7,013 bases of DNA from assembly GCA_964529855.1 (NCBI GenBank), contig CAZGZU010000029.1:1-7013 (forward strand), written 5' to 3'. This document shows positions 1 to 6,105 of this stretch, piece by piece (position 1 is the first letter of the stretch; every line of letters begins with the position of its first letter). The notes under the pieces were generated by a model. That model saw only the letters and a program-made list of their open reading frames with translations, ran no database searches and had not been told where the DNA came from. The position numbers and the translations under genes were made by a program. The stretch is from CAZGZU01 sp964529855. Its GTDB lineage: Bacteria; Patescibacteriota; Minisyncoccia; Portnoybacterales; UBA2143.

Positions 1-1042
1 CTTCAAAAGATTGAGTGACCATCGTTCCATAATCAGTGTCTATGGTGCGGCCCAGAATAGCGCCCATGGCATCGGTTATCATTTGATTAAAGAAGGCGGC
101 TAAAACTGCTTCTGCATAGTGCTGGTATTCATAAGGAATAATATCAACTATACCGCTGGTTATGTCTCTCATAATATCCAAGGGTTGTTTGAGGATATTA
201 TTGGTCATGCCCGAGATTACCGAACCGGGCGTAATGATTTGTCCTATTTTAGTACATCGTCCGGCATCAATATCTGCCTGCTGACATTTTCTGCCTAAAA
301 ATCCCTGACCGGCTATTGCTTCGGATTGGGCGGCTTCCTTGGCTCTTTCTTCAAATGCTGTTTTCTCCCCGTGGGCTAAAATAATGGCTCCGTAAGCAGT
401 GTTTTCCGGCTTGGCTAGCTCAATCCAGCCCTTCCAGCCGCCGGCATCCCAATCGTTTTGAAAGTCCTCTATATTGGCGACAATGTCCGAAATGGAACAT
501 CTGACGCTTTCGGGAAAACTAACAGTGTCTAAAAGGCCCATCTTAATGTCTAAATCAAATTCCTCGCAAAGATAGCCCATACCTAAATACTGGTCAATAA
601 AAAGCCCACCGGCCAGGTCGCCCGCCTCTTTTAGAAAATCTTGCCAATCCTCAATATGAGTAGGTTCGTCCCCCTGGATAACCCTGATGATATCCATAGT
701 GATTAAGGTAAGCATGATGTGCATGGCAATGGATTTTACAGTGGCAAAGACCTCTCTCAAAGAGGCATCTGGACTGGTGTACCATTTCCAAACAACGGCC
801 GCCGCTATAAACAGTTCTACGTTTTCCCTGACAAAGTCAACAATAAGGCCGACCGCTTTTTTGATAACATTGAGAATAGCGTTTTTTACGCCATTAAAAA
901 TATCGCTAAAGATGCCTGCTTGGGCCTGTTTGACCAGAGAGAGATTATAGAAAATGGCCACCGAGATAAAAACAATCAGCACCACGGCGGTTATTGAGAT
1001 ATCAAGATATTTATTTTTATTAAAAACAAAAAAGTTCATCAT
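1..1042 (-). CDS. Secreted/membrane helical protein with TPGS motif, type IV secretion-locus type (C-terminus cut by window edge)
   Basis: This open frame runs off the left edge with about 347 codons visible and no stop. The start is ATG-ATG (1042 and 1039); the first overlaps the stop of the upstream gene as TAATG, so the two are co-translated. Numbering from the second Met, residues 14-31 form a hydrophobic segment followed by AQA at 39-41, a plausible signal peptidase I site. Further hydrophobic stretches lie at about 75-84 and 103-121. The rest is helical, with four cysteines (158, 181, 252, 262; the last two could form a disulfide) and the motif ITPGSVIS at 269-276. From memory, a TPGS-type segment followed by an amphipathic helix recurs in large Parcubacteria proteins encoded with VirB4/VirB6-like and pilin genes. 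That assignment is inference; the biochemical function is unknown and no catalytic motif is visible. There is no clear ribosome binding site, which fits coupling to the upstream gene. Confidence 0.8.
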   Translation of the reverse strand, partial: MMNFFVFNKNKYLDISITAVVLIVFISVAIFYNLSLVKQAQAGIFSDIFNGVKNAILNVIKKAVGLIVDFVRENVELFIAAAVVWKWYTSPDASLREVFATVKSIAMHIMLTLITMDIIRVIQGDEPTHIEDWQDFLKEAGDLAGGLFIDQYLGMGYLCEEFDLDIKMGLLDTVSFPESVRCSISDIVANIEDFQNDWDAGGWKGWIELAKPENTAYGAIILAHGEKTAFEERAKEAAQSEAIAGQGFLGRKCQQADIDAGRCTKIGQIITPGSVISGMTNNILKQPLDIMRDITSGIVDIIPYEYQHYAEAVLAAFFNQMITDAMGAILGRTIDTDYGTMVTQSFE

Positions 1043-1986
1043 TATTTTTTATAAATTAAACCTAACTGGTCTACCAGTTTTTGAGCAAAATTAGGCAGAA
1101 GCGAGGAATAAACCTGTCTGTATATTTCCAGGCCCAAATAGGCCTTGACCGGGTCTTGGTTTAGTTGAGAAAAGTTTTCCAGGCTTGCTTTAGTCAAAGC
1201 TAACATGTTCAAAAGCTCTACATGGAGAGAAGATAAGTCCTTGGGCACAGCCAAGATTTTAATATTTTGATAATTTTCCTCGTAAGCGCTGGCTATTTTT
1301 GTAATTTCAGAAAAATTGCCCGCTTTCAGGGCATTTTTAAAAGTATCAGCATTTTCATAGATGTTTTCGTTTTTAGTCAAAGCTATTTCTATTTCCTGCA
1401 GGTAATTAAGAACGCTTTCCTGGCTGGTGGGAATAGTTTTTAATTCTTTTTCACTGATTGGGTCAGGAACCAGATTCAATCCAAGCTCGTTTAATTCGGT
1501 TATTTCTTTTGAGGAAAGGCTGTCTAAAATATCCTGGGCGGATATCTTTAGAAGATTGTTGTCAGGATTGGAGTCCAGACTGTCCATCTGATTGGCTAAC
1601 TGCTGAGCAAAATATTGGGTTAGATTGTCTTTATCCAGCCAGGTTCCTTCTATTCTTTCTGTTAGTTTGTCATCAGTCCCTGATTCAAGCGGGTCATGAC
1701 CGGAAAGTACCTCTTCACCGTCCAGATATCCGTCACCGTCAGTATCAGGATTATTTTTATCCGTGCCAAAGAGAATTTCCTGCCAATCTTCCAGGCCGTC
1801 TTTGTCAGTGTCCTGATCTGTGTCCAGGGCGGCGATGTTTTTTAAATCCTGGTTTCCGGTTGAACCTTCTTTAGTGGAAACTATTTTGCTGTTCAAAACC
1901 AAATAAGCGCCAATCGGTACGCCGATTAACAATATCAAAACACCCATAATTAGGTTCAGTTTTCTTGATTTTTTTTGTGGTTTCAT
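1042..1986 (-). CDS. Membrane-anchored protein with thrombospondin type-3 / EF-hand-like calcium repeats
   Basis: This 314-residue protein begins with a basic N-terminus (MKPQKKSRKL) and one membrane segment at about 12-32, with no cleavage site, so most of it probably faces outward. Residues 55-70 (DTDQDTDKDGLEDWQE) and 76-93 (DKNNPDTDGDGYLDGEEV) are two Asp-rich repeats of the DxDxDGxxDxxE type known to bind calcium. The remainder (about 105-314) is predicted helical, without catalytic motifs. I chose the ATG at 1986; the frame could extend to a TTG at 2049, but that codon abuts a promoter -10 box. The Shine-Dalgarno is weak (a GAG about 13 nt upstream). The stop overlaps the next start as TAATG. 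I recall this architecture (one membrane segment, Asp-rich repeats, helical C-terminus) as common in Parcubacteria next to type IV secretion or pilus-like genes. A structural or adhesive envelope role is inference. Confidence 0.85.
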   Translation of the reverse strand: MKPQKKSRKLNLIMGVLILLIGVPIGAYLVLNSKIVSTKEGSTGNQDLKNIAALDTDQDTDKDGLEDWQEILFGTDKNNPDTDGDGYLDGEEVLSGHDPLESGTDDKLTERIEGTWLDKDNLTQYFAQQLANQMDSLDSNPDNNLLKISAQDILDSLSSKEITELNELGLNLVPDPISEKELKTIPTSQESVLNYLQEIEIALTKNENIYENADTFKNALKAGNFSEITKIASAYEENYQNIKILAVPKDLSSLHVELLNMLALTKASLENFSQLNQDPVKAYLGLEIYRQVYSSLLPNFAQKLVDQLGLIYKK

Positions 1987-2040
1987 TTTTTGATAACTCA
2001 AACTGCCCGGCTGAGACAAAGACGGGAGAATCTTGCCTAT

Positions 2041-2068
2041 ATTATACAATACTTTGGCAAATAACCAA
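2041..2068 (-). promoter_or_regulatory. Promoter for the calcium-repeat / TPGS protein operon
   Basis: On the minus strand a perfect TATAAT lies at 2046-2041. A weaker -35 (TTGGTT, 2068-2063) sits 16 bp upstream of it. Transcription would start near 2034, giving a leader of about 48 nt before the ATG at 1986. The -35 is poor, so the call rests mainly on the -10 box and its position upstream of the gene pair. Confidence 0.55.
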
Positions 2069-2084
2069 AACTATATTTTGTCAG

Positions 2085-2093
2085 TTATCCACA
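2085..2093 (+). promoter_or_regulatory. Single consensus DnaA box
   Basis: TTATCCACA, the 9-bp consensus DnaA-binding site, occurs once between the divergent promoters. It is 17 bp upstream of the minus-strand -35 and 36 bp upstream of the plus-strand -35. There is no cluster of such boxes, no dnaA or dnaN gene and no clear AT-rich unwinding repeat nearby, so an origin is not supported. A regulatory DnaA site or chance are both possible. Confidence 0.35.
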
Positions 2094-2128
2094 GAAAGTT
2101 GACCGAATTAACCCGTCAGCTTTAAAAC

Positions 2129-2157
2129 TTGACTTTTCCTTATGAATGGTTTATCAT
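2129..2157 (+). promoter_or_regulatory. Sigma-70-type promoter for the lipoprotein pair
   Basis: TTGACT (2129-2134) and TATCAT (2152-2157) are separated by an ideal 17-bp spacer, each one base from the TTGACA/TATAAT consensus. The start point would be near 2164, giving a leader of about 50 nt that carries a strong ribosome binding site. It diverges from the minus-strand promoter at 2041-2068. Confidence 0.7.
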
Positions 2158-2203
2158 TAAGCTATTGGTTTTTTAAAAAATAATGATTGATTAATAAAAT
2201 AAG

Positions 2204-2209
2204 AGGAGG
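2204..2209 (+). promoter_or_regulatory. Strong Shine-Dalgarno (AGGAGG)
   Basis: AGGAGG lies 5 nt before the ATG at 2215 and fixes that start. It is the strongest ribosome binding site in the window; the minus-strand genes have weak or no Shine-Dalgarno. Confidence 0.85.
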
Positions 2210-2214
2210 TAGAG

Positions 2215-2832
2215 ATGAAGAAAAGATGGATAGTTTTACTGATGGGTTTATTGGTCCTTTGGTCTGCTTGTAGTGTTTACAGATTCCCTTCTCCTAATCC
2301 GGGCATGGTTGTTCCCGGCAATAATTCCCGGGCCAAACGGGAAATAAGGGTTTTTTTGGGAAGATACAGCAAAGTGGAACAGCTGATGCGGCTGGACAAG
2401 TATGGCAATGAGGTTCTGGCAGCCACTCCTTTGCAATTATTGTGGATTGGCAAGAAAAAAGGATGGCTGGGGGAGAAAAGATATCTTGTTTTCAAGTCAG
2501 AGGAAATTGTTTTTCCCAAGGAAGCAGCAAAGTTTGACTTGGTCAAGGGATTTGTTATCCCCTACAGCTATCGGGTAGGCAAAGAAATGGCCAGTCGGGT
2601 AGCCATTCTTTTTTTAAAGCCCGATACCTGCTACACGTTTTATGGCAGAGATTTCAGAATAGGCGGTGAGTTTTTGGGGGACTGGGTAAAGCCATTTTGT
2701 ACCAGCCGTCACGTACAGGAGCGCCGAAGAACCGGCTTGGGAGTTCTTTGGGCGGATAAATTTATTAATTTGCCCAAAGTCAATACCAGCGGGCCGCGCC
2801 GCATTCAGTTAAAGTATGTTATTGGCCAGTGA
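2215..2832 (+). CDS. Putative lipoprotein of unknown function (205 aa)
   Basis: The N-terminus MKKRWIVLLMGLLVLWSAC has two-to-three basic residues, a hydrophobic core and a cysteine at 19 preceded by W-S-A. This is a lipobox-like signal, though Trp at -3 is unusual (Leu sits at -4), so a lipoprotein is likely but not certain. After a Pro/Gly-rich linker (about 22-36) the mature part is basic and rich in alternating hydrophobic residues (88-100, 112-120, 127-134), suggesting beta structure. Two further cysteines (139, 162) could form a disulfide. I do not recognise the family and see no catalytic motif. The start is set by AGGAGG 5 nt upstream and a good promoter at 2129-2157. It is followed after 16 nt by a second small putative lipoprotein, so the two are probably co-transcribed and may act together at the cell surface (inference). 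Confidence 0.8.
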   Translation: MKKRWIVLLMGLLVLWSACSVYRFPSPNPGMVVPGNNSRAKREIRVFLGRYSKVEQLMRLDKYGNEVLAATPLQLLWIGKKKGWLGEKRYLVFKSEEIVFPKEAAKFDLVKGFVIPYSYRVGKEMASRVAILFLKPDTCYTFYGRDFRIGGEFLGDWVKPFCTSRHVQERRRTGLGVLWADKFINLPKVNTSGPRRIQLKYVIGQ

Positions 2833-2848
2833 AAAAGGGGGTGGTCAA

Positions 2849-3346
2849 ATGAAGAAAAAGGTTTTGTTGATCGGTTTGATTGGTTTTTGTCTGGTCCTGG
2901 CCTGTTGCGGCGCCAAGAAAAAAAAGGTGCCCGTGCCCGGTGCGGATGTTGTCAGAGAAGGAGCGCCGGAGACCACAATAAGCAAAGGCGCCCTGGTGGT
3001 TCGTCCGGAAGAGGAGAAGATGCCGCTTTTTCGTTCAGACCCAACCAGAGGTTATATCCATAATAACACTTCTGATACCTATATTCAGGTCTGGCTAAAG
3101 CCATCATTCGCCAAAGGCAAAGTTGAGGGTAAACCAAACTATGATTTGCCGCCAGGAGCGATTGTGGACCAGGTTTTCCTCCCTTTGGGAGACCATGCTG
3201 TTTACGCCTTAGGCAGGAGACAAACCCAGCATTATGGCTGGTATGCCATGGGAGCAGTTAGCGGGAGAGTTTATGTTAAGCCAGGAGCCCGGGGAACTTT
3301 TGGCTGGAAAATAGTTTTCAGTAATAGAGATTTTCCAGGCCATTAG
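2849..3346 (+). CDS. Putative lipoprotein of unknown function (165 aa)
   Basis: I chose the ATG at 2849, 16 nt after the previous stop and preceded by a G-rich Shine-Dalgarno-like stretch (GGGGGTGG, 2837-2844). An in-frame ATG at 2816 would only add an overlap with the upstream gene and hide the signal peptide. Residues 1-18 are MKKK plus a hydrophobic core ending L-V-L-A, then Cys19-Cys20, a reasonable lipobox. A very basic stretch (AKKKK, 22-26) and a charged linker to about residue 60 follow. Residues 66-160 look like a compact beta-rich domain (segments around 68-83, 101-123 and 139-157) rich in Gly, Tyr and Trp. I do not recognise the family. Its stop codon overlaps the stop of rsmA on the other strand. 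Confidence 0.82.
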   Translation: MKKKVLLIGLIGFCLVLACCGAKKKKVPVPGADVVREGAPETTISKGALVVRPEEEKMPLFRSDPTRGYIHNNTSDTYIQVWLKPSFAKGKVEGKPNYDLPPGAIVDQVFLPLGDHAVYALGRRQTQHYGWYAMGAVSGRVYVKPGARGTFGWKIVFSNRDFPGH

Positions 3347-4158
3347 CCGTTGATTGCCTGAGTCAGGTTCTTCCAGTCCTCAACAGACAGATTAGCAGCC
3401 CTGACCTGGATGTCTAAATTGCATTCAGTCAGGGCTTTTTTTATTTCCTCCCGTGACAGCTTGAGTTTATGAGAAAGATTATTGATTAATTGTTTGCGTG
3501 GCGAAGCAAAGCCGGCTTTGACCACTTTAAAGAACTTGTCACGGGATTGCTTTGCTTTGCTCGCAATGACAGTAGAATGCGGGATTATTTTAATAATGGC
3601 TGAATCCACTTTCGGTTGAGGCCAGAATGATTTTTTGGAAACAAAGCTGATAATTCTGGGTTGGCTGTAAAATTGGACAGCTATTGCCAATAAATTCATC
3701 TTTGGCGGCTTAGCGCAGATTCTTTGAGCCACTTCTTTTTGGATTAAAAGAGTCATTTCTTGAGGCGGGTTTTCTGATTCCAGAAACATTCGGATAACCG
3801 GCGAGGTGATGTAATAAGGGAGGTTGGCAATTAGTTTGTAATTTTCAAGATTTAACCTTGAGTTTTCTGTTTTAAGCGCGTCAGCCACGATGATTTCCAC
3901 ATTCTGATAATCTTTGAGAATTTCTTTCAAGGCCTCTCCTAATTTTTTGTCTTTTTCTACGGCAACAACCCGTTTGACTCTTTGGGCCAGGGCTTGGGTC
4001 AGGATACCCAAGCCAGGACCGATTTCCAAAACAACGTCTTTTGGCGAAAGATTAGCTGCTTGGATGATTTCCCGAAGGGTTTTTTGACTAATTAAAAAAT
4101 TCTGACCTAAACGTTTATTCGGCTTAATCTGGTATTGTTGGAGGAGGTTTTTGAGCAT
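3343..4158 (-). CDS. rsmA: 16S rRNA (adenine(1518)-N6/adenine(1519)-N6)-dimethyltransferase RsmA (KsgA)
   Basis: RsmA uses S-adenosylmethionine to dimethylate two adjacent adenines in the 3' terminal hairpin of 16S rRNA during late small-subunit assembly in the cytoplasm. The 271 residues match the usual family length. Visible motifs are the N-terminal KPNKRLGQNFL (12-22), SAM motif I LEIGPGLGILT (44-54), the ribose-contacting acidic residue E68, VADAL with D93, the catalytic NLPYYITSPV (112-121), and FWPQPKVDSAIIKI (178-191). The C-terminal helical domain follows. Residues 195-206 (STVIASKAKQSR) are foreign: they are encoded by a dispersed repeat at the linker before FFKVVKAGF, and the frame stays open. 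There is no Shine-Dalgarno; the base of a 41-bp palindrome ends 8 nt before the ATG, and the helicase stop lies 33 nt upstream. The gene is probably read from the helicase transcript. The stop overlaps that of the convergent lipoprotein gene. Confidence 0.96.
   Translation of the reverse strand: MLKNLLQQYQIKPNKRLGQNFLISQKTLREIIQAANLSPKDVVLEIGPGLGILTQALAQRVKRVVAVEKDKKLGEALKEILKDYQNVEIIVADALKTENSRLNLENYKLIANLPYYITSPVIRMFLESENPPQEMTLLIQKEVAQRICAKPPKMNLLAIAVQFYSQPRIISFVSKKSFWPQPKVDSAIIKIIPHSTVIASKAKQSRDKFFKVVKAGFASPRKQLINNLSHKLKLSREEIKKALTECNLDIQVRAANLSVEDWKNLTQAING
3541..3573 (-). repeat. Dispersed repeat of the GTCATTGCGAG...AAGCAATCC family inside rsmA
   Basis: On the minus strand the sequence reads GTCATTGCGAG, then two AGCAA-type units, then AGCAATCCC. 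From memory, this short element is scattered through many unrelated bacterial genomes and is often seen translated as VIASEAKQS. Here it gives STVIASKAKQSR, residues 195-206 of RsmA, in an inter-domain linker that is otherwise short in the family. It is the only copy in the window. Family membership is by recollection; the exact boundaries are uncertain by a few bases. Confidence 0.7.
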
Positions 4159-4166
4159 GGTTTTTG

Positions 4167-4207
4167 AGGCCGTATGTTTTGAGGCCCGGCCTCAAAACAT
4201 ACGGCCT
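4167..4207. repeat. 41-bp perfect palindrome at the helicase-rsmA junction (short form of the 6106-6226 element)
   Basis: Two 20-bp arms (4167-4186 and 4188-4207) are perfect inverted repeats around a single central C, with the inner core AGGCCCGGCCT. It contains the helicase's last five codons (S-G-R-M-F) and its TGA stop (4194-4192) and ends 8 nt before the rsmA start. No U-run follows on either strand, so it is not a standard intrinsic terminator. Bases 4182-4207 are identical to 6108-6133, and 4171-4192 are identical to 6203-6224. It may be a mobile or REP-like element, an mRNA structure or both. Confidence 0.92.
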
Positions 4208-6099
4208 GAATATTCCCGGAAAACAGTCAGCTTGGTCGGGATATCCAGAAGGAAACGTGAGGGCGAGTTGGCCGTGGTTTGTCCCCAGAGCCGGCGTTGC
4301 TGGGTAAAAGTCAGATAAACTTTTTGTTTGGCCCGGGTAATTCCCACATAACAAAGTCGCCTTTCTTCTTCCATTTGGTCAGTATTGAGAAAACTTCGGG
4401 AATGAGGGAAAAGTCCTTCTTCGCAGCCGACAATAAAAACCACCGGGAATTCCAATCCTTTGGCGCAATGAATGGTCATCAAATTAACCAGGTCCTTGTT
4501 GGTTTCCACTTCATCGTGGCTGCTTAATAAAGAGATATCCTCCAGAAATTTCTCCAGCCCCAGACCCGCTTTCAGCTGGTCATATCTATTGGCTACGGTG
4601 AAAAGTTCTTCAATGTTTTCCCAACGCCTCTCCCCCTCTTCCGTGCCATCCCTGATGTATTCCTGATAGCCAATTTTCTGGATGAGCAGATTGATTACTT
4701 TACTTAAAGGCATTTTTTGACTGGTTTGCCGAAAACTGTCAATCAAATCATAGAAATTTTTAAGAGGTTCCGGGCATTCTTTCAGTAAAGACAGGTCCTG
4801 GATACGCCGACTATATTTAGCCAGACGACGGGGCGGCAGATTAATGATTCTCTGTAAACTGACCAAATCACGGGCATTGGCTATAAATTTGAGATAGGCC
4901 AGGATATCCTTGATTTCTCTTCTTTCATAGAAACGGACCGTGCCAATGATTTTATAGGGGAAATTGGCTTTTAAAAAGGCCTCTTCCACGCTGCGCGATT
5001 GGGCATTGACCCGATAAAGAATGGTAAAATCTCTCAAGCCGAGTTTTTCTTTCCTGATAAGATTTTCTATTTCTTCAATCAGGAAATTTCCCTCTTCCTC
5101 CTCATTGGCTGTTTCCACAATGTTGATTAAAGGCCCTTCCGGGTTTTTCGTCCAAAGATTTTTTTCTTTGCGCTGGATGTTTTTGGTAATGATTTGATGG
5201 CTGGCTTCCAGAATGTTTTGGCTTGAGCGATAATTCTGTTCCAAAAAAATAGTTTGGGCCTCCGGATAATCTTTTTCAAAGTTAAGAATATGACGAAAGT
5301 CGGCTCCCCGCCAGTAATAAATTGACTGGTCCGGGTCGGCAATCAGCCAGATGTTTTTATGCTGGCCGGCCAGCAAGTTAATCAAAGTATATTGGTTAAA
5401 ATTAGTATCATGAGCTTCGTCAACCAGAATATAGGGCCATTTTCCCTGGTATTTTTTTAAGATGCCCGGCTTTTTTTGAAAAAGCTGAACTGTCAGCATA
5501 ATCAAGTCGTCAAAATCAAGAGCATTGGCTTTTTTAAGTGCGGTTTGATACTCCTGATAAATTTTGGCAATGGTTTGCGGGAAATATTCTTGGGCTTGTT
5601 GCTGATAGGTTTGATAATCAATCAGTTCGTCTTTGGCCCGGGAAATGTTCTCACTGACCGTTTTTGGTTTGAATTGTTCCGGACTGATTTTCAGGTTATT
5701 GATAATGCGTTTAATTAGGGAAATTTGGTCTGTTCCGTCGTAGATAATAAAATTTTTTTGATATCCGGCTTGTCCCCGGTCAAAGGGCAGCTGGTCTATT
5801 TCCCGGCGGAGGATTTTCAGGCAGATAGAGTGGAAGGTGCCGATGCTAGGCAAAGAGAACCGGCTAAAAGAGGGCGAGAGCAGATTTCTGACCCGTTCCC
5901 TCATCTCTTCAGCCGCTTTATTGGTAAAGGTAACCGCTAAAATATTCGTGGTCGGAATATTTTGCTGGATAAGATAGGCAATGCGGTGGGTCAAACAGAG
6001 GGTTTTACCCGAACCCGGACCGGCAATAACTAAAACCGGCCCCCTCAAAATGGTGACCGCTTGTTTTTGTTTTGGATTTAAGGTCGAAAGAATATCCAT
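4192..6099 (-). CDS. UvrD/PcrA-family superfamily 1A ATP-dependent DNA helicase, short C-terminus
   Basis: This is a 3'-to-5' DNA translocase/helicase of the UvrD/PcrA/Rep group, which acts in repair and in clearing stalled replication. All motifs are present over 635 residues: Q-motif LNPKQKQAV (7-15), Walker A AGPGSGKT (26-33), Ia AVTFTNKAAEEMR (55-67), GTFH (87-90), ALDFDDL (193-199), motif II VDEAHDTN (226-233, where the family usually has DEFQDTN), III ADPDQSIYYWRG (254-265), IV EQNYRSSQNIL (287-297), V MTIHCAKGLEFPVVF (541-555) and VI RRLCYVGITRAKQKV (580-594). The ATG at 6099 is chosen over an in-frame TTG at 6108, which lies in a palindromic element. The protein stops about 15 residues after SRFLLDIP, so it lacks the tail of roughly 80-100 residues common in PcrA/UvrD; its last residues and stop come from the palindrome. 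No Shine-Dalgarno. Whether it is uvrD, pcrA or rep cannot be settled here. Confidence 0.95.
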   Translation of the reverse strand: MDILSTLNPKQKQAVTILRGPVLVIAGPGSGKTLCLTHRIAYLIQQNIPTTNILAVTFTNKAAEEMRERVRNLLSPSFSRFSLPSIGTFHSICLKILRREIDQLPFDRGQAGYQKNFIIYDGTDQISLIKRIINNLKISPEQFKPKTVSENISRAKDELIDYQTYQQQAQEYFPQTIAKIYQEYQTALKKANALDFDDLIMLTVQLFQKKPGILKKYQGKWPYILVDEAHDTNFNQYTLINLLAGQHKNIWLIADPDQSIYYWRGADFRHILNFEKDYPEAQTIFLEQNYRSSQNILEASHQIITKNIQRKEKNLWTKNPEGPLINIVETANEEEEGNFLIEEIENLIRKEKLGLRDFTILYRVNAQSRSVEEAFLKANFPYKIIGTVRFYERREIKDILAYLKFIANARDLVSLQRIINLPPRRLAKYSRRIQDLSLLKECPEPLKNFYDLIDSFRQTSQKMPLSKVINLLIQKIGYQEYIRDGTEEGERRWENIEELFTVANRYDQLKAGLGLEKFLEDISLLSSHDEVETNKDLVNLMTIHCAKGLEFPVVFIVGCEEGLFPHSRSFLNTDQMEEERRLCYVGITRAKQKVYLTFTQQRRLWGQTTANSPSRFLLDIPTKLTVFREYSGRMF

Positions 6100-6105
6100 T
6101 TCGAT

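Noticed and set aside
687..997. Two plus-strand open frames of 87 and 92 codons
   Set aside because: They lie opposite the well-supported minus-strand TPGS protein, have no ribosome binding site and have no recognisable features.
1458..1874. Plus-strand open frame of 138 codons
   Set aside because: It is antisense to the calcium-repeat gene; its Cys/Pro/Arg-rich composition is typical of the reverse of Asp-rich repeats.
1987..2049. TTG start at 2049 for the calcium-repeat protein
   Set aside because: The TTG abuts the TATAAT of the likely promoter and would put 21 extra residues before a normal MKPQKK-plus-membrane-segment start.
2050..2214. Replication origin
   Set aside because: One DnaA box only, without a box cluster, unwinding repeats or dnaA/dnaN neighbours.
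4167..4207. Intrinsic transcription terminator after the helicase
   Set aside because: The stem is long and GC-rich, but neither strand has a following T-run (the minus strand continues with A-rich sequence), and rsmA starts 8 nt later.
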